Positions 41,210 through 52,701 of a DNA stretch of 64,000 nucleotides are shown here, in pieces. How positions within the stretch are numbered: the stretch's first letter is position 1; each line of letters begins with the position of its first letter. The DNA is from Byssochlamys sp. IMV 00236. Lineage: Eukaryota; Ascomycota; Eurotiomycetes; Eurotiales; Thermoascaceae. The stretch spans positions 124,001-188,000 of the forward strand of contig MSJH02000794.1 of NCBI GenBank assembly GCA_001931875.2, given 5' to 3'. The notes beneath the pieces are model-generated. The model made no database searches, was not told where the DNA came from, and saw nothing but the letters and a program-made list of their open reading frames with translations. The position numbers and the translations under genes are program-made.

Positions 41210-44200
41210 TCAAATTCTTATACCAGCATGTACCTCCCTTTCTGGAACCCATTCTGGGTCAGTTCGGTGGCGCATAGAACTATTCACCTCTCTCACTTCT
41301 AAAACTCTTCCATGAACCTCTTTCATATGCCATGCTAGTTTATCCCTTTGAAACGTCACTTTCTTGCACTCAGAACACACCCATTGCCATTCGCGATCAT
41401 GATCTCTTTGTATGTGCCGGATAAGTGTTGATTTTAAGCGAAAATCAGGCGATGTGCATCCTTGCCAGTAGCAGTGCATGCGTTGATTGGAACTGTTGAT
41501 TTTGAGAAATGTCAGAAAAGCCCAACTGTATATGAGCACAAATAAAACAGATCGATGACGCGCGACATACTTAGCATTACATGGCTCGTCCTGGACAGGA
41601 CGAGTCCAACCGTCAAAGGAATTATGGGCCTGCAGGCCATTTCCTAGAGCCGGGAACGAAGGGGGAACCTCAGCCTGACCACCGAAAGAGATATGACGGG
41701 AGGAGGCCTCGATCAAAAGGGGAACAATAACATAGCCCATTGCAGTATTCTCAGTGGCAGCTTGCATAACTTCAGGCGTTATCGGAACGGCGTCTCCAAA
41801 CCGTGCCAGTAGCAAAGACATCGATTCTGGTCCTTCTTCGCACTTCGCTGCCAACACAGCGGCAGTGTCAAGTGGCAGGTCCATGTCAGTCGTCTCCATA
41901 ATACTGATTAGCCGACCAACTGTCACTTCGGAGCCGTATAGTATGGCAGCATTGATTACTTCCAATGAGGTCCCAATATTTGGTTCTTTCTCCTGGAAAA
42001 GACAAAGAATTTCATTCCCCCATGCCCGATTCTTCGCTGCTTCTATCGCCATGTCATGTGTAATGGAAATCCGGCCGGCTGCCGCTTTCAAGAGTAACGC
42101 CATAGTATTGTAAGATCCTGAGCTAGCAGCTTTCTTCAATACTTCGTCTGTTACTAACAGTCTTGCATTTGGCTGCGACAGCAGATGATCTAGAATATCG
42201 TCCGCATCACACATGTTATTCATAGCCGCCTCGATGATCTCCGAGGAAGGTTCGGCTGAGGAGGGAGCGATATTCGCGAGACACATGAATATCTGCTTTG
42301 TTCCAAACTCCGCAGCATTACTCAGTATGTTCGCTGTGATTCTTTCTGTAATGTTGTATTTTGTGTGCAGCAAGTTGATGATTTCCTTCCCATCACGATG
42401 GTTCCTGACTGCTTGGAGTACCATCTGGTCCGTAACTGGTTCGCTAACTTGGCACATATTCAAAAGCAACGTTATCGTTTCCGTGGATGCCGTATCAATA
42501 ATCAATTCGAGCATCTGGGAAGTGACGGACTGATTTCCACTGCTTTCCGCGGCGAGGAGGATCACATCGACTATCTCCTTTCCGTGGTCATAATCCCGTG
42601 CAGCTGCCAAGATCATTTCTCTGGTGATTTGAATGCTATCGTGTGGCCCTGTACATAGGAAAGAGACAATTTCCAATGCATGAAGGGGATTGGCGGCTGC
42701 TAACTCCACGAGAGCTGAGTCGATAGGGATACTCGGGCGTGCGTTTCCTAAAAGTAATCGAACAGTTTCACAAGAACCAAACGCAACCGCACGGGACACT
42801 AAGCCGTATGTGATGTTTATACCATCTCCTAGTTTCTTCAAAATCAACTGCAGCAGTTTATGGCCCTCCACAGGATTTGAAACTACCCTGTCAAGTACAC
42901 CTGAATTGACAACAGCCTCTGTGGAAATACTCATGGGTCGGTCGAGGAGCACTCCAACAAACGCTGAAATCATTTCTCTGATCCACTGCCGGGGAGGTCT
43001 TGTCAAAATTGTAAATTTCCTCTCCCAGCAGTATTTTGAGCGTCGCTGTTGACTTATACAACGCTGCTAATGCCGCACAGTCATTGCCATATAAATTTCG
43101 CGTGTCAAGGTGGACCCTCCCTTGAACCTTGAACTCTGCAACAAACCTGTGAAGATCAAAGCAACAGGCTAGCAAAGCCGCGGAGGGCCCTCCAGAGTGT
43201 CCAGCAGACGTCCGAAACTGTCTTTCAATGGAGTAGAACCGGCTTCCATATTGATATGGCTCTGCTAGGAACATGCTGTCGATCTGGTTCCACCATCCAT
43301 AGAGAGGGGATAACTTGTCGTTTTCGCCGGAGAGGAATTGCCACAGGAGGTCACCCAGTTCACTTTGATGGGGCTCGACATCTGCCAGACGACAATGTTC
43401 GCACCAGAACATGGCCGCGTACATGAATGATTCACGGCATAGGGGTTCTCCAGAGACTGGAAGGTTGACATTGGCCAGTGCTTTTATCGCGAATGGATTT
43501 TCGCAAGATCTGATCAGAGTAACTAGGCAAAGTGTTGCAGCAACTCTGTGGGATTTCTTGAGTTCATAGATCGGGTGTCCTTCTAAGAATTCCCGCACTG
43601 ATAGATGGGCAAATTGGAAGGTGGAAGAAGTTGTATCAAGCACAATCAAGTTGCGGCAGAGATCGAGAATCTGATCCTGTGACACTTGGTGATGGCATGA
43701 GACCGATATCAACCCCAAGAACTGGGTAACGTCTAGTGGGCAGACAGCACAAAGCAACAAGCACAGAGCGTTTCTAGCGTATGTACGATCCGCTTCGGAG
43801 GGATAAGCTTCGATTTGCTGAAGGAGTTCGTCGTATATATCTGAGAGTCTTTGGGGAAGACGACCAACCCTCTCTTCGATCGCAGCAAGGGTTTTCAACT
43901 CGCGTAGTATTTGCAGCTGCAAACTGGCCCAGAGAAACCTGAATTTGTAGATGTCAGCAATGGGGGCCAGAATCGGAATGGGGTGTTGGGAATAAGCCAT
44001 ACATCCCGTTTGCTCCAGTCGTAATTTTGTTTATAATTGATTGTGCGACTTCCTCGACATTTGGAACACCTCGTAGTGGCCTCTTGCATTTTAGAACTTG
44101 AACCTCCCGGTGAACAAATGCCGTTATATCTTTGCTATTTTTGCTTGAGGATAATTCCACCATTGGATACACTTGCAATTGAGAGGCAATGTCCTGGTCG

Positions 44201-45913
44201 TCCCGACTAGAAACAAAAATCTTCACAAGAGTGGGGGATTCTTGTACGATATAGTCGATTGTGTCTAGAAGTTCCTCCCGAGACTCCAGAGTGCACTCGT
44301 CTAAAGCATCAAGAATTATTGTTGCTACTGGGTAATAGGCGAGCAACTCGATAATGAGGGCTCTTGTTTCATCCAGGTCGAGAGATCCCTTGCTAAACCC
44401 AGTCCGCTGTCGTTCTTTGTACTTCTGGATCGCGGGCTCCAAAAGTGACTTTTCATCCACATAGGACAACTGTCGGGCAATACTAGCTGCAACTTCCTTC
44501 GCTTGCGAACGACCAGGTTCAGTGGGATTTCGGTTGCAGTAAAAATAGACTGGCGGCGGAGACAGGTGTTTCTCGGCGGAATGGTGCATCTCGTCAATCA
44601 AGATCGACCTAAAAGGTTAAACTGCAAATTCCCGACAGTTACAGATCATGACTTACACTAATTTACTCTTTCCTGATCCTGGGATACCGCGTAACCATAT
44701 AATTGATGAGGAGCTTCTGTTCTTCCAGTCCGTCAAAAGAGGATCCGTAAGAAGCCATTCTCCAGAGCCAGGCATGATATTTTTCCGCATTTGCGCATGG
44801 TGCTGGGAATATGGTTGAGGAGATAACCATTGGAGAATTTTCGCCCTGATCTCATCTATCTAGATATGAGTGTATGCCAACTAAATTTGGAAGCATATCT
44901 GACCTGCCAGCATGTCTCTGATTTGGGACATTGATTGATCCCATCTTTGTATTGGCGTTTCCAAACCGTGCAACATCTCCTTTAGTTGTGAGTATCCGTC
45001 GATTTGTTCTGCAGATTATGAGACACCATTTCCTCTAGAGGCTATGGAAAGACATACGTTGCATTATCACCATATTCCCACAACCAATAACATCTTGCTG
45101 CGCGGTATGAACTCCTTCAAGGTGTTTTGCAAAATCGGCATGCATTTGGAGCGTGCTTTTGACTATTCTCACTGTCGGATATCGAATATCACCATTTCAG
45201 TTCACATCAACTTTACAAGTGCAGAACTTACTAAGTGAACGATCTTCAAAGTACTGTTTGACTCGAGCCAGATATTCAAGGACCCTGACATATAGTCTTA
45301 CCAACGACCCTGCGAGCTCGACTTTGGCAGGGGATGTTGATGGAAGGCACTGTAAGATTTTTTCATATACCGAACTGCGGCATAGGACCTCTGTAATAAG
45401 TGCCGCGCCTTCTGAAACACAGTTAAAATTCTCAAAGTCGCTAACAACGGTCTATACGTTGCAAGGGATTAGCTTAAGCCGTCACTCTGAACAGCTCGCA
45501 ACCAGATACCTGTATCAGAAATCTCACTCCAACCCATGGTAAAGCACTATGGACCGGGTCTATTTGGATGAGAAGATCTCCTATGTCCTTGAACTTGTTT
45601 GCCCAGCTCGAGACCTTTGCGAGCAGGTCTCTAACAATGACAACCTCGCCATTTTTCCTCTTCCACCGCCATGATTTCCCAACACATTGTTCTCTCTGCT
45701 TGTTTGTGTAGCAAAGAAGTTCAGACAATGCCTCAAGTTTGTCTTTACAGCGGAAATCAAGGCAGGCCTTTTGGGAATCCGAGAGCCTAGCGATAGCAGT
45801 TGCCCAGAGATCGTCACTGAGGTGCGTGGTATGTTAGGATCCATCGTTGTATTAATAGGTAACCGTGGAAAGGGAACTTGCCTATCCGACCTTGGTACAG
45901 TGACTCGGCTCAT
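41210..45913 (-). CDS. NLR-type NACHT protein with repeat domain and C-terminal C2H2 zinc fingers
   Basis: Minus strand, about 1,410 residues. Exons: 45913-45882, 45816-45510, 45451-45232, 45171-45058, 45008-44904, 44855-44657, 44608-44003, 43938 to ~43000, ~42985-41571 and 41492-41210. The N-terminal helical domain (DDLWATAIARLSDSQKA; FKDIGDLLIQIDPVHSALPW) is that of fungal STAND proteins. The NACHT domain has Walker A GIPGSGKSKL (~318) and Walker B IILDALDEC, then SSRDDQD. After a helical section and an ankyrin-like unit come ~30-residue repeats (ITREMILAAARDYDHGKEIV type). The tail has two C2H2 fingers (CYWQGC...HIQRDH; CSECKK...HMKEVH). Such proteins sense non-self and trigger heterokaryon incompatibility or defence. 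The frame changes by +1 near 42978-43059: unrecognised intron or real frameshift. Intron 1 is GC-AG. Confidence 0.75.
45817..45881 (-). other. GC-AG intron
   Basis: 65-nt intron near the NLR start with donor AG|GCAAGTT, the preferred context for GC donors, and acceptor CCTCAG. It joins the first ten codons (MSRVTVPRSD) to SDDLWATAIARL; without it an upstream TAA closes the conserved frame. Confidence 0.65.
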
Positions 45914-46930
45914 ATTGACTGCAGACTGTGTTGTTAAGATAACTTGGTCCGTTGAACTGCGCACACTTTCATTATGAAAAGTGATTGATAGAGTTAGGCA
46001 TCCATTGCTTGAGGCGGGGTAAATAACGAATCAGAAAACCAGCGAATCATTGTGGTGGCCTCTAATCCCTATTATTACCTAAAAAAGGCGCGGGCTTGCA
46101 TCTACCCTTCATTGGATAGCCTTGACACACGGGCTACACTGTTGTATTTAGACACGCAGGAATAGCTTGCTGATATATGACGTAGAGCGACTCCTGTCGC
46201 AATAAGCAATAATAAATTATCCAATTGATCTGTACTAGGAGGGGGAAATCTTTATTGCTATCCTTCAGACAATATATTTCTCCATTTCTTGAATGTGGCG
46301 TAGCTTCTAGCATTGCCGCAGGTCTTTATAGGTCAAGAAATCAATGAAATCCGCGCGATCCACCAGAATCAGAGTACTTTTTGATTAGTTATAGATCCAG
46401 CTTATTAACCACGTTAATCTATTTAGGCACTTTATTTGATAGGCCAGTGGCCTAGGTTCCCGTTGGAGGATGTCCCACATTAGTGTCTGCTATATTAGTA
46501 TTAATCCAGTGGTGGGACTCGTGGGTGGTAAATTGGAGTCCTTTCTTCGTGTGCTCTGCGATAGGTAATTCTGCGTAGACCGAAAGACCTCATCGTTGCA
46601 ATCGCTTTGTTCTCGTCATGTGGAGATAGGAACTGAGAAGCATCCAGGGCGCTCTCCGGTCTAGTAACCTCAGGGCAGCTGAGGTCGATGCTTTTTGTGA
46701 TAGTTCTAGCAGTTACCATTGGTTCACAGTTTCCTCATAAGCACTAAGTGGATCCACTGTCTACCAGGCCTCAGGCAGCTGTTGTACTTACCCGATTGGG
46801 TAAGAGCTTTGACCTGCAGGTGTTCATGTAGGTATAGTTACTACTATTTACCAGATCCACTCCTTATTGTTTAAATACAAAGCATCCTCATGTTGCTTTT
46901 CTGTATTCCATATCACAGACAATTCGCAGA
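45914..46930. other. divergent intergenic region
   Basis: About 1 kb between the divergent NLR and monooxygenase genes. A 72-codon minus-strand frame at 46501-46719 has no recognisable feature. TTTAAATAC about 60 bp before 46931 may serve as a TATA element for the monooxygenase. Confidence 0.45.
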
Positions 46931-48747
46931 ATGGCACTAAAAGTTGCAATCGTTGGAGGTGGTGCGTGTTCCATATCTGATTCTAGCTTGTACCCCAGGC
47001 ATGCTCGAAGGGCCAATAGGGCTAACAACAGAGGAGCATTCTAGGCTTTTCAGGAATCGCTACAGCAAAGCAATGTCTTTCTGAGGGCTTCTCGGTAACT
47101 GTCTTCGAAGCCCGAGACAATATTGGCGGCCAGTGGTATTATGAGGACCCTGACCCTGTCACCGGCGAGGCACACTCCTCTGTATACGAGGGAACGATAT
47201 CCAACAGCTGCCGCGACACGTCAAGTTTCAGTGATTTTCCAATGGACCCATCACGATACCCGGATTACTACGGTCATAAGCTTTCCCTGCAATAAATCAA
47301 CGAATATGCAAACCACTTCGGAGTCAAGCAGCACGTGCGACTGCACACAAAAGTCGTGTCGTGCAACGAGTTGGAAGGCAATCAGTGGGAGGTCGCATAT
47401 GTCACTAATGGCGGAGAGCGCAAGGAGGAGATATATGATGCTCTTTTCGTGTGTTCCGGGAAGAACACTAAACCACACATACCGGCGTTTAAGGGAATGG
47501 AAAGTTTCCAAGGAGAGATCTTCCACAGTCACGTTTATCGACGACCGGAAGGATTCAAGGGAAAGAGAGTTGCTATTATAGGGTTTGGTAGTTCCGCCGT
47601 GGATATAGCGTCCGAGATCTGCGAACAGGGAGAACAGTGCTATCTGATTACCCGGAGAGGAGGTTGGGTCTGCCCACGTTACGTATTCGGAAAACCGGTT
47701 CAGGCATGGGACAGTGAGTCCCCACGTCGCCGCGAGAGTGTTGTTCACTGTCATTAACTTGAACCAGGTAGATTCTCGCAAGTGCTCCCTGCATCTGTCT
47801 CACAGTGGGTCCAGACTAAACTCATTGAGCATGTCGTGGGAAAGCTTCCGCCAGAGCTGCAGCCGGAGCATGCTATCTTGGAAGCCAATCCTGTAATACG
47901 GTCAGGCTTTATTGAAAATATAAATGCTGGGCGCATAAAACCTCTTCGTGCTGGTATAGAGGAAGTCACTGCAACAGGATTGACTTTGACCAGCGGAGAG
48001 ACGCTCGGCGTGGATGCAATTATTCTTTGCACTGGGTACGATATAGAATATCCAGTCATTCCCGAAGACTGCTATCGCTCCAAGCACAGTGAGTTTATAG
48101 ACTCACCAAACTCTGTGCACTTGTACCGGCTCACCGTTCCTCCTCGGCACCCAACTCTATTCATTATGGGGGTCTTTGAGCTCCCCGGCCCAATTCAACC
48201 GGCCGTCGAGTTGCAGGCTCGATGGACAACCGCGGTATTGACGGGAAGGATTGTCCTTCCATCGCCTGAACAGATGTCGAAATCAATCGCATCTTCTGAG
48301 AAGAGACGAGCTAAGCAAGTAAGAGATTTCCTATCTAGGCTGATCTTCACGGTCTTCTTCGTCTAGTTGCTAACAACGCACTTCGTAATCCAGTGGGTCA
48401 AATCTGACCGTCATGCGGTATCAGTTCACTTTATACCTTACTGTGACAGCCTAGCCGATGATCTCGGTGTCGCACCGACTTTTGGGCGTCTTTTCTCGCG
48501 TATTTTCACTTCCAACCCATTCCGTGCCCTTTCCATTCTGAACGGTGTATACTTTGGTATCTTTTCCAGTGCGCAGTACCGTCTATTCGGCACCGGCAGC
48601 AATCCTGAGATCGCTGCAGCGACAATTTTAAGACTTTTCAGGGATGGCAAAGAATTGAGCGAAGATGAAAATATCGCCCTCAGAGCTAGCTCTTCCCACA
48701 ATTCAGAGATGGTGGCTGAAGCGAAACCGAAGGCTACTACTCCATAG
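46931..48747 (+). pseudogene. flavin-containing monooxygenase, interrupted by one in-frame stop
   Basis: Four exons, 46931-46961, 47045-47713, 47768-48318 and 48394-48747, would encode ~534 residues. Introns of 83, 54 and 75 nt have good signals (third has TGCTAAC branch site). FAD motif VGGGFSGIATAKQ, then FEARDNIGGQWYY, NADPH motif IIGFGSSAVDIASE and a late ILCTGYDIEYP identify a class B flavin monooxygenase (FMO type). A TAA at 47293-47295 sits in KLSLQ*INEYANHFGV where the family normally has an aromatic residue, so a single base change from a Tyr codon is likely. Everything else is intact, so the loss is recent, or it is a sequencing error. First of three co-oriented genes with a regulator and a GMC oxidoreductase. 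Confidence 0.8.
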
Positions 48748-49153
48748 TTGCCGCAGGCCTTCTAGGTATGGTATATGCATCGGTACAATTATTCTATTGA
48801 AATCGAGACTCATTCATAAGCTTGACTGCATGATTGGACATAGAGCTTCACGTCGTAGCTTAATTCGACTATGGCCATATACTTAGTGGGTCGTTTCGCG
48901 GATCACCGCCCGAAGAAGGAAGTATCAGGTATCAACTAATCAGATTATTATCACTATTATCTCGCCTGGGCTCCAATGCTCCGTGCGGCTGAAATTATGG
49001 TAGTTTGGCCCCACACCCCTGAACCTTCAGTCGTTTACTTTACAGACATCCTAGTAAATTGGTAGCTATCACAGGTAGGTAGTTACCACTAATCTATCGT
49101 CTGGGATCCTGTCTTACTTTGTGAAAGAGGGCGTCTCTATTGTCCCAGAAGCC
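48748..49153. other. intergenic
   Basis: Short spacer between two co-oriented genes; upstream region of the transcription-factor-domain gene. Nothing else seen. Confidence 0.45.
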
Positions 49154-51114
49154 ATGAAATCTACAGAAGGTTCCACTCAATTAGTCTTCATCAATGGCCC
49201 CAGACTGGCTACTGCCGGCACAGCAGAAGAACGACGTCGAATTCGCTCTCAATTGATGCGCCGCCTGCATCTAGAGCGACAGGAACAAGAGGAACAGGCT
49301 ACAGGGCTGACTAATCCAAAGAAGTATGAATTCGTTGAGGAGCTGTCCGCCAGGCCTTGCAGGGTGAGTCGGCTATTCTGCATATCAAGAGAAGTCTGGA
49401 TTAACAGAATCACCGAATCAGGAAGTCAGCTTGACCGGCAGCAAGAATGACATAACTGGACAATCTCGGTGTTCCATTATTGGCCCCTCAAAAACCACGG
49501 CAGAAGCTGGGACTGGCACAGTATGCAGCGAACGGGGGCGATCGACAAGAGATGCAAGAGGGAAGACCAAAGGCGGGAAGCGCAGCGAGACCCCCAAGAC
49601 AAAGCCCATGACTACCGAGTCAATCTCTTTTCCTTTGACACGCATTGGGTCTGGAAAAGTAGACCCATTTGGAGGGCCCGCAAGTGGCCGTGATCTGCCG
49701 GGATATAACGAGTTAATTGATCACTGTAAGTTAACTTTGGTCCCATTGTAGCACTACGGGTTTCTGCACTACTTGCCCCAATTTAACTGACTTCCTTCCA
49801 ATAGTCCTCAAGAAATTAATGCCAACACTTCGGCACACTAATAGCTGGACACAAGCATGCTTTGAGGCCTATCTGAAAGGCACATGGAGCCCTTTAATTT
49901 TCCATGCTTCTTGCATGGCAGTCTCTGTTCACCTTGAACGAACGGCTCGGAATAATGGTGCAATTAACTATCCCAGTCGGTTAGCAGAACAGCTGTATCA
50001 TAAGGGCGAAGCACTAAAGGCGATACGAGATTCTCTTTCACAACCAGTCTTGGGTAAAGCTATCCTGGATGAGATCGTTTTGTGCATTTGTTTTATCGCG
50101 GTCCACGAGGACATAAAAGAATCATTGGAAAGGGACTTTAACCCATTCAGTCCTCCTCTACAGGATTTACAAGGGCTCGATTTCTATGGTTTCTGCCAGA
50201 TAAATCCCGTTCACTGGAATGCTATCCTTCAACTAACAACTCAAAACGGTGGGATTCATACCCTGAAGTTATATGGAGCGCAGTGGTTCTTGTTCTTGTA
50301 AGTGACTCATTATGTCCTTAACTGTAGAGGTCCTGCTTAGATATTGATTCCTTCTTGAAGTACCGCCCTCAAACATGCCATGTTTACATGCTCAGCGCCA
50401 GTATTCCCCGTTGCTGACCCTGTGGGGAAGCAGTATGGAAATGCTTCGCCGTTTAAGATTCTCGGAATCCCCCAACCGCCCTTCCACAAAAGGCCTAACT
50501 ATGGATTCAATCAGCTTCGGTCGCTGCAGATCAAGAGTTCCATTATCCAGACCTTGGTTGATCTCAGTGAGCTCGCGCAAGGAATACAGCTCTGCCTTCC
50601 ACTGAAGGACAATGCTTCAGTCATGGACCTGATAGGGGATGCTCGGACTTTGGTTCAATACCGCATACAATATCTGCCAAAACCGTGGGACCCATTGGAA
50701 TATATATTTGACGACACACATCGTGCGCCAGCACGCGATGTCTACCATGCATGCTGGCTCACAGCTACCCTCTTCAGCCTACATGTCACATTCCCCATTC
50801 CATGTACACGCCTTCCTCGGGAGAGTATCGTGCCAAAACTGCGGGAAGTGATTTCCAAGGTCGACAGCCCTGCTACTGGGCCCGAGGTCTTGGAGATTCT
50901 TCTGTGGTGCACAGTGATTGGTGGGATTGCTTCACAAGATCAGGACTCTACGCACCGCAGATGGTATGCAGAGCAACTAAGAAAACTGTGTCTTGAGCTG
51001 GGTATTGAAACGTGGGCGTCAATGCGGAGGGTGATGTGCTCTTTTGGATGGCTAGATAGCGGCTGTGATGTTGCCGGATATAATCTTTGGATAGAAGCGC
51101 ACCTTGCTTCCTGA
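49154..51114 (+). CDS. fungal transcription-factor-domain protein without Zn2Cys6 finger
   Basis: Four exons, 49154-49363, 49422-49725, 49805-50297 and 50361-51114, give 586 residues. The N-terminus (QLVFINGPRLATAGTAEERRRIRSQLMRR) is the typical opening of the large mould family with a fungal-specific transcription-factor domain (DUF3468/Fungal_trans_2) but no cysteine cluster. A basic, Ser/Thr/Lys-rich linker (~75-150) leads to the helical regulatory domain (SWTQACFEAYLKGTWSPLIF; ALKAIRDSLSQPVLG; LEILLWCTVIGGIASQD). DNA binding would need the basic region or a partner; its role is inferred. Placed between a monooxygenase and a GMC oxidoreductase on the same strand, it may be their local regulator. 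The start at 49154 is the first ATG in frame. Confidence 0.8.
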
Positions 51115-52701
51115 GGACTATCTGCATAGGAGGTCAAACACTGCCGTTAGATAATCACCACACAATTACGCGAGGCTATCTTTTCCATGCAAAAGCTATT
51201 AAGCCTTGAAGAAAGGGAAGAGAGGGGGTGACACTGTTCATTATCAAGTCCAAGCGACGCTAACAGTTCTCGAACGTATATCATGTAAGTAGAGAATGCG
51301 AAGTTAAATGGATTCCGCGACAAGGCGTATTTCTGCTTGATCATATTTCTTCTTGAAGCTTTAGGTGGAGAAAGATATTGGAAGGAAAAGGACACAACAT
51401 TTACTGTTGAGATATACAGCTAATACACCGCATACCTTTCTACAGTAGAGTAGTTGACTTTGCATACATCTCGGCTATTGGGATTCATCACTACACCTTC
51501 AATGGATTTTGTAGAAAACCAGATCTGGCGACTTTCCTGCATTCGTACCCTAGAGTGTCAAACTAAGAATGTAGGGTACGTGGACTTATTGTTGGACCAC
51601 CTTGCATTCGGTGCAGAGTCTGCCTCCATAGCCTGCAACGCCTGTAACGTGAGTGTCCGCATCTTTCAGCAGTCCCATCGGAAAGGCGTTAGGGGCCAGA
51701 ACAAAAGGAATATATATAATGAAAAGCTGCTGTCCACTAGTGGTGCATATGAAGAATAAGTCGAAGTTCCTGCTTACCAATCTGCGAGGTGAAATAGTTA
51801 GGGAACGGGTGAGGGAGATGATCACCATGCGAGTTGGGTGATCGTTGCCTCTGCTCTGAAAACAGTTCAAGATGTTAACATAGTCGCGAACCTATTCTTC
51901 CTCTCTATTCGCCAGAAATAGAACATCATGTAAGAGAGTTTTTAGTACTGAGGACCCCAAATAGGCTTCTGCAGAATATATGGCTTCTCGTTAGAACACT
52001 ACCTAGTGTTGCTGTAGCGTTTCTTTTTTTTTTAAAAGAAAAGAAAACAATGCTGTGGCGCTAAGTAGTACGGGCAGGTGCAATTCGTGCCGGATACGGT
52101 AGTTAGAGGGCAGGTCGGTGGTCAATGCTCTTTCCTTACTAGGTATAGTGGCATAAGCTTAGATTCCCGAATCTCCACATAGCAAGCAAGCCTTTGAGAA
52201 TCCAGTAAACCTTCAATTCGTATTCATTTATATTAATTCGGGCCACAGGTTAGTTGACTAGAGCCTAATAATGCGGGCAGGGAGTACATTTGACAGGATG
52301 ACTGAAGACAAAAGCCATGCCAAGCTGAAGACAATTTGCCAGAGCCTTCTGTTACCGTAAGGACCCATCTCCATTGCATTAGTCGTTTCCACCGCTGACA
52401 GTATCACGACTACCTAAATTATCCCCCGATACTCTAGATCCGTATTGATTCTTTCCCTGTAAGCTGCCGATGTCATTTTGTCTAAGACGCGCTGGCTACC
52501 TGCCTGGTTAGGCATCCGGCTGGGAACCCGTCAAGAAGATAAGCTAAGAAGATGGGGTTAAAAAAAAAACCTCCGTCTAATCCCCAGGAGACTCGTCAGT
52601 CTTTCTTCATTCATTCATTTGTACTGAACTACCCCAGAAGAAATTCGTTCCAAAACCATTTTATCTACCGTAGCCCCTAACACAAGAAACTTCCGTGCAA
52701 G
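51115..52701. other. intergenic
   Basis: About 1.6 kb without a supported gene. A T-run (~52024-52034) and A-run (~52561-52569) occur; the latter lies ~135 bp upstream of the GMC gene. Confidence 0.5.

Noticed and set aside
42054..42533. Plus-strand frames of up to 119 codons opposite the NLR repeats
   Set aside because: Antisense shadows of a repetitive coding exon.
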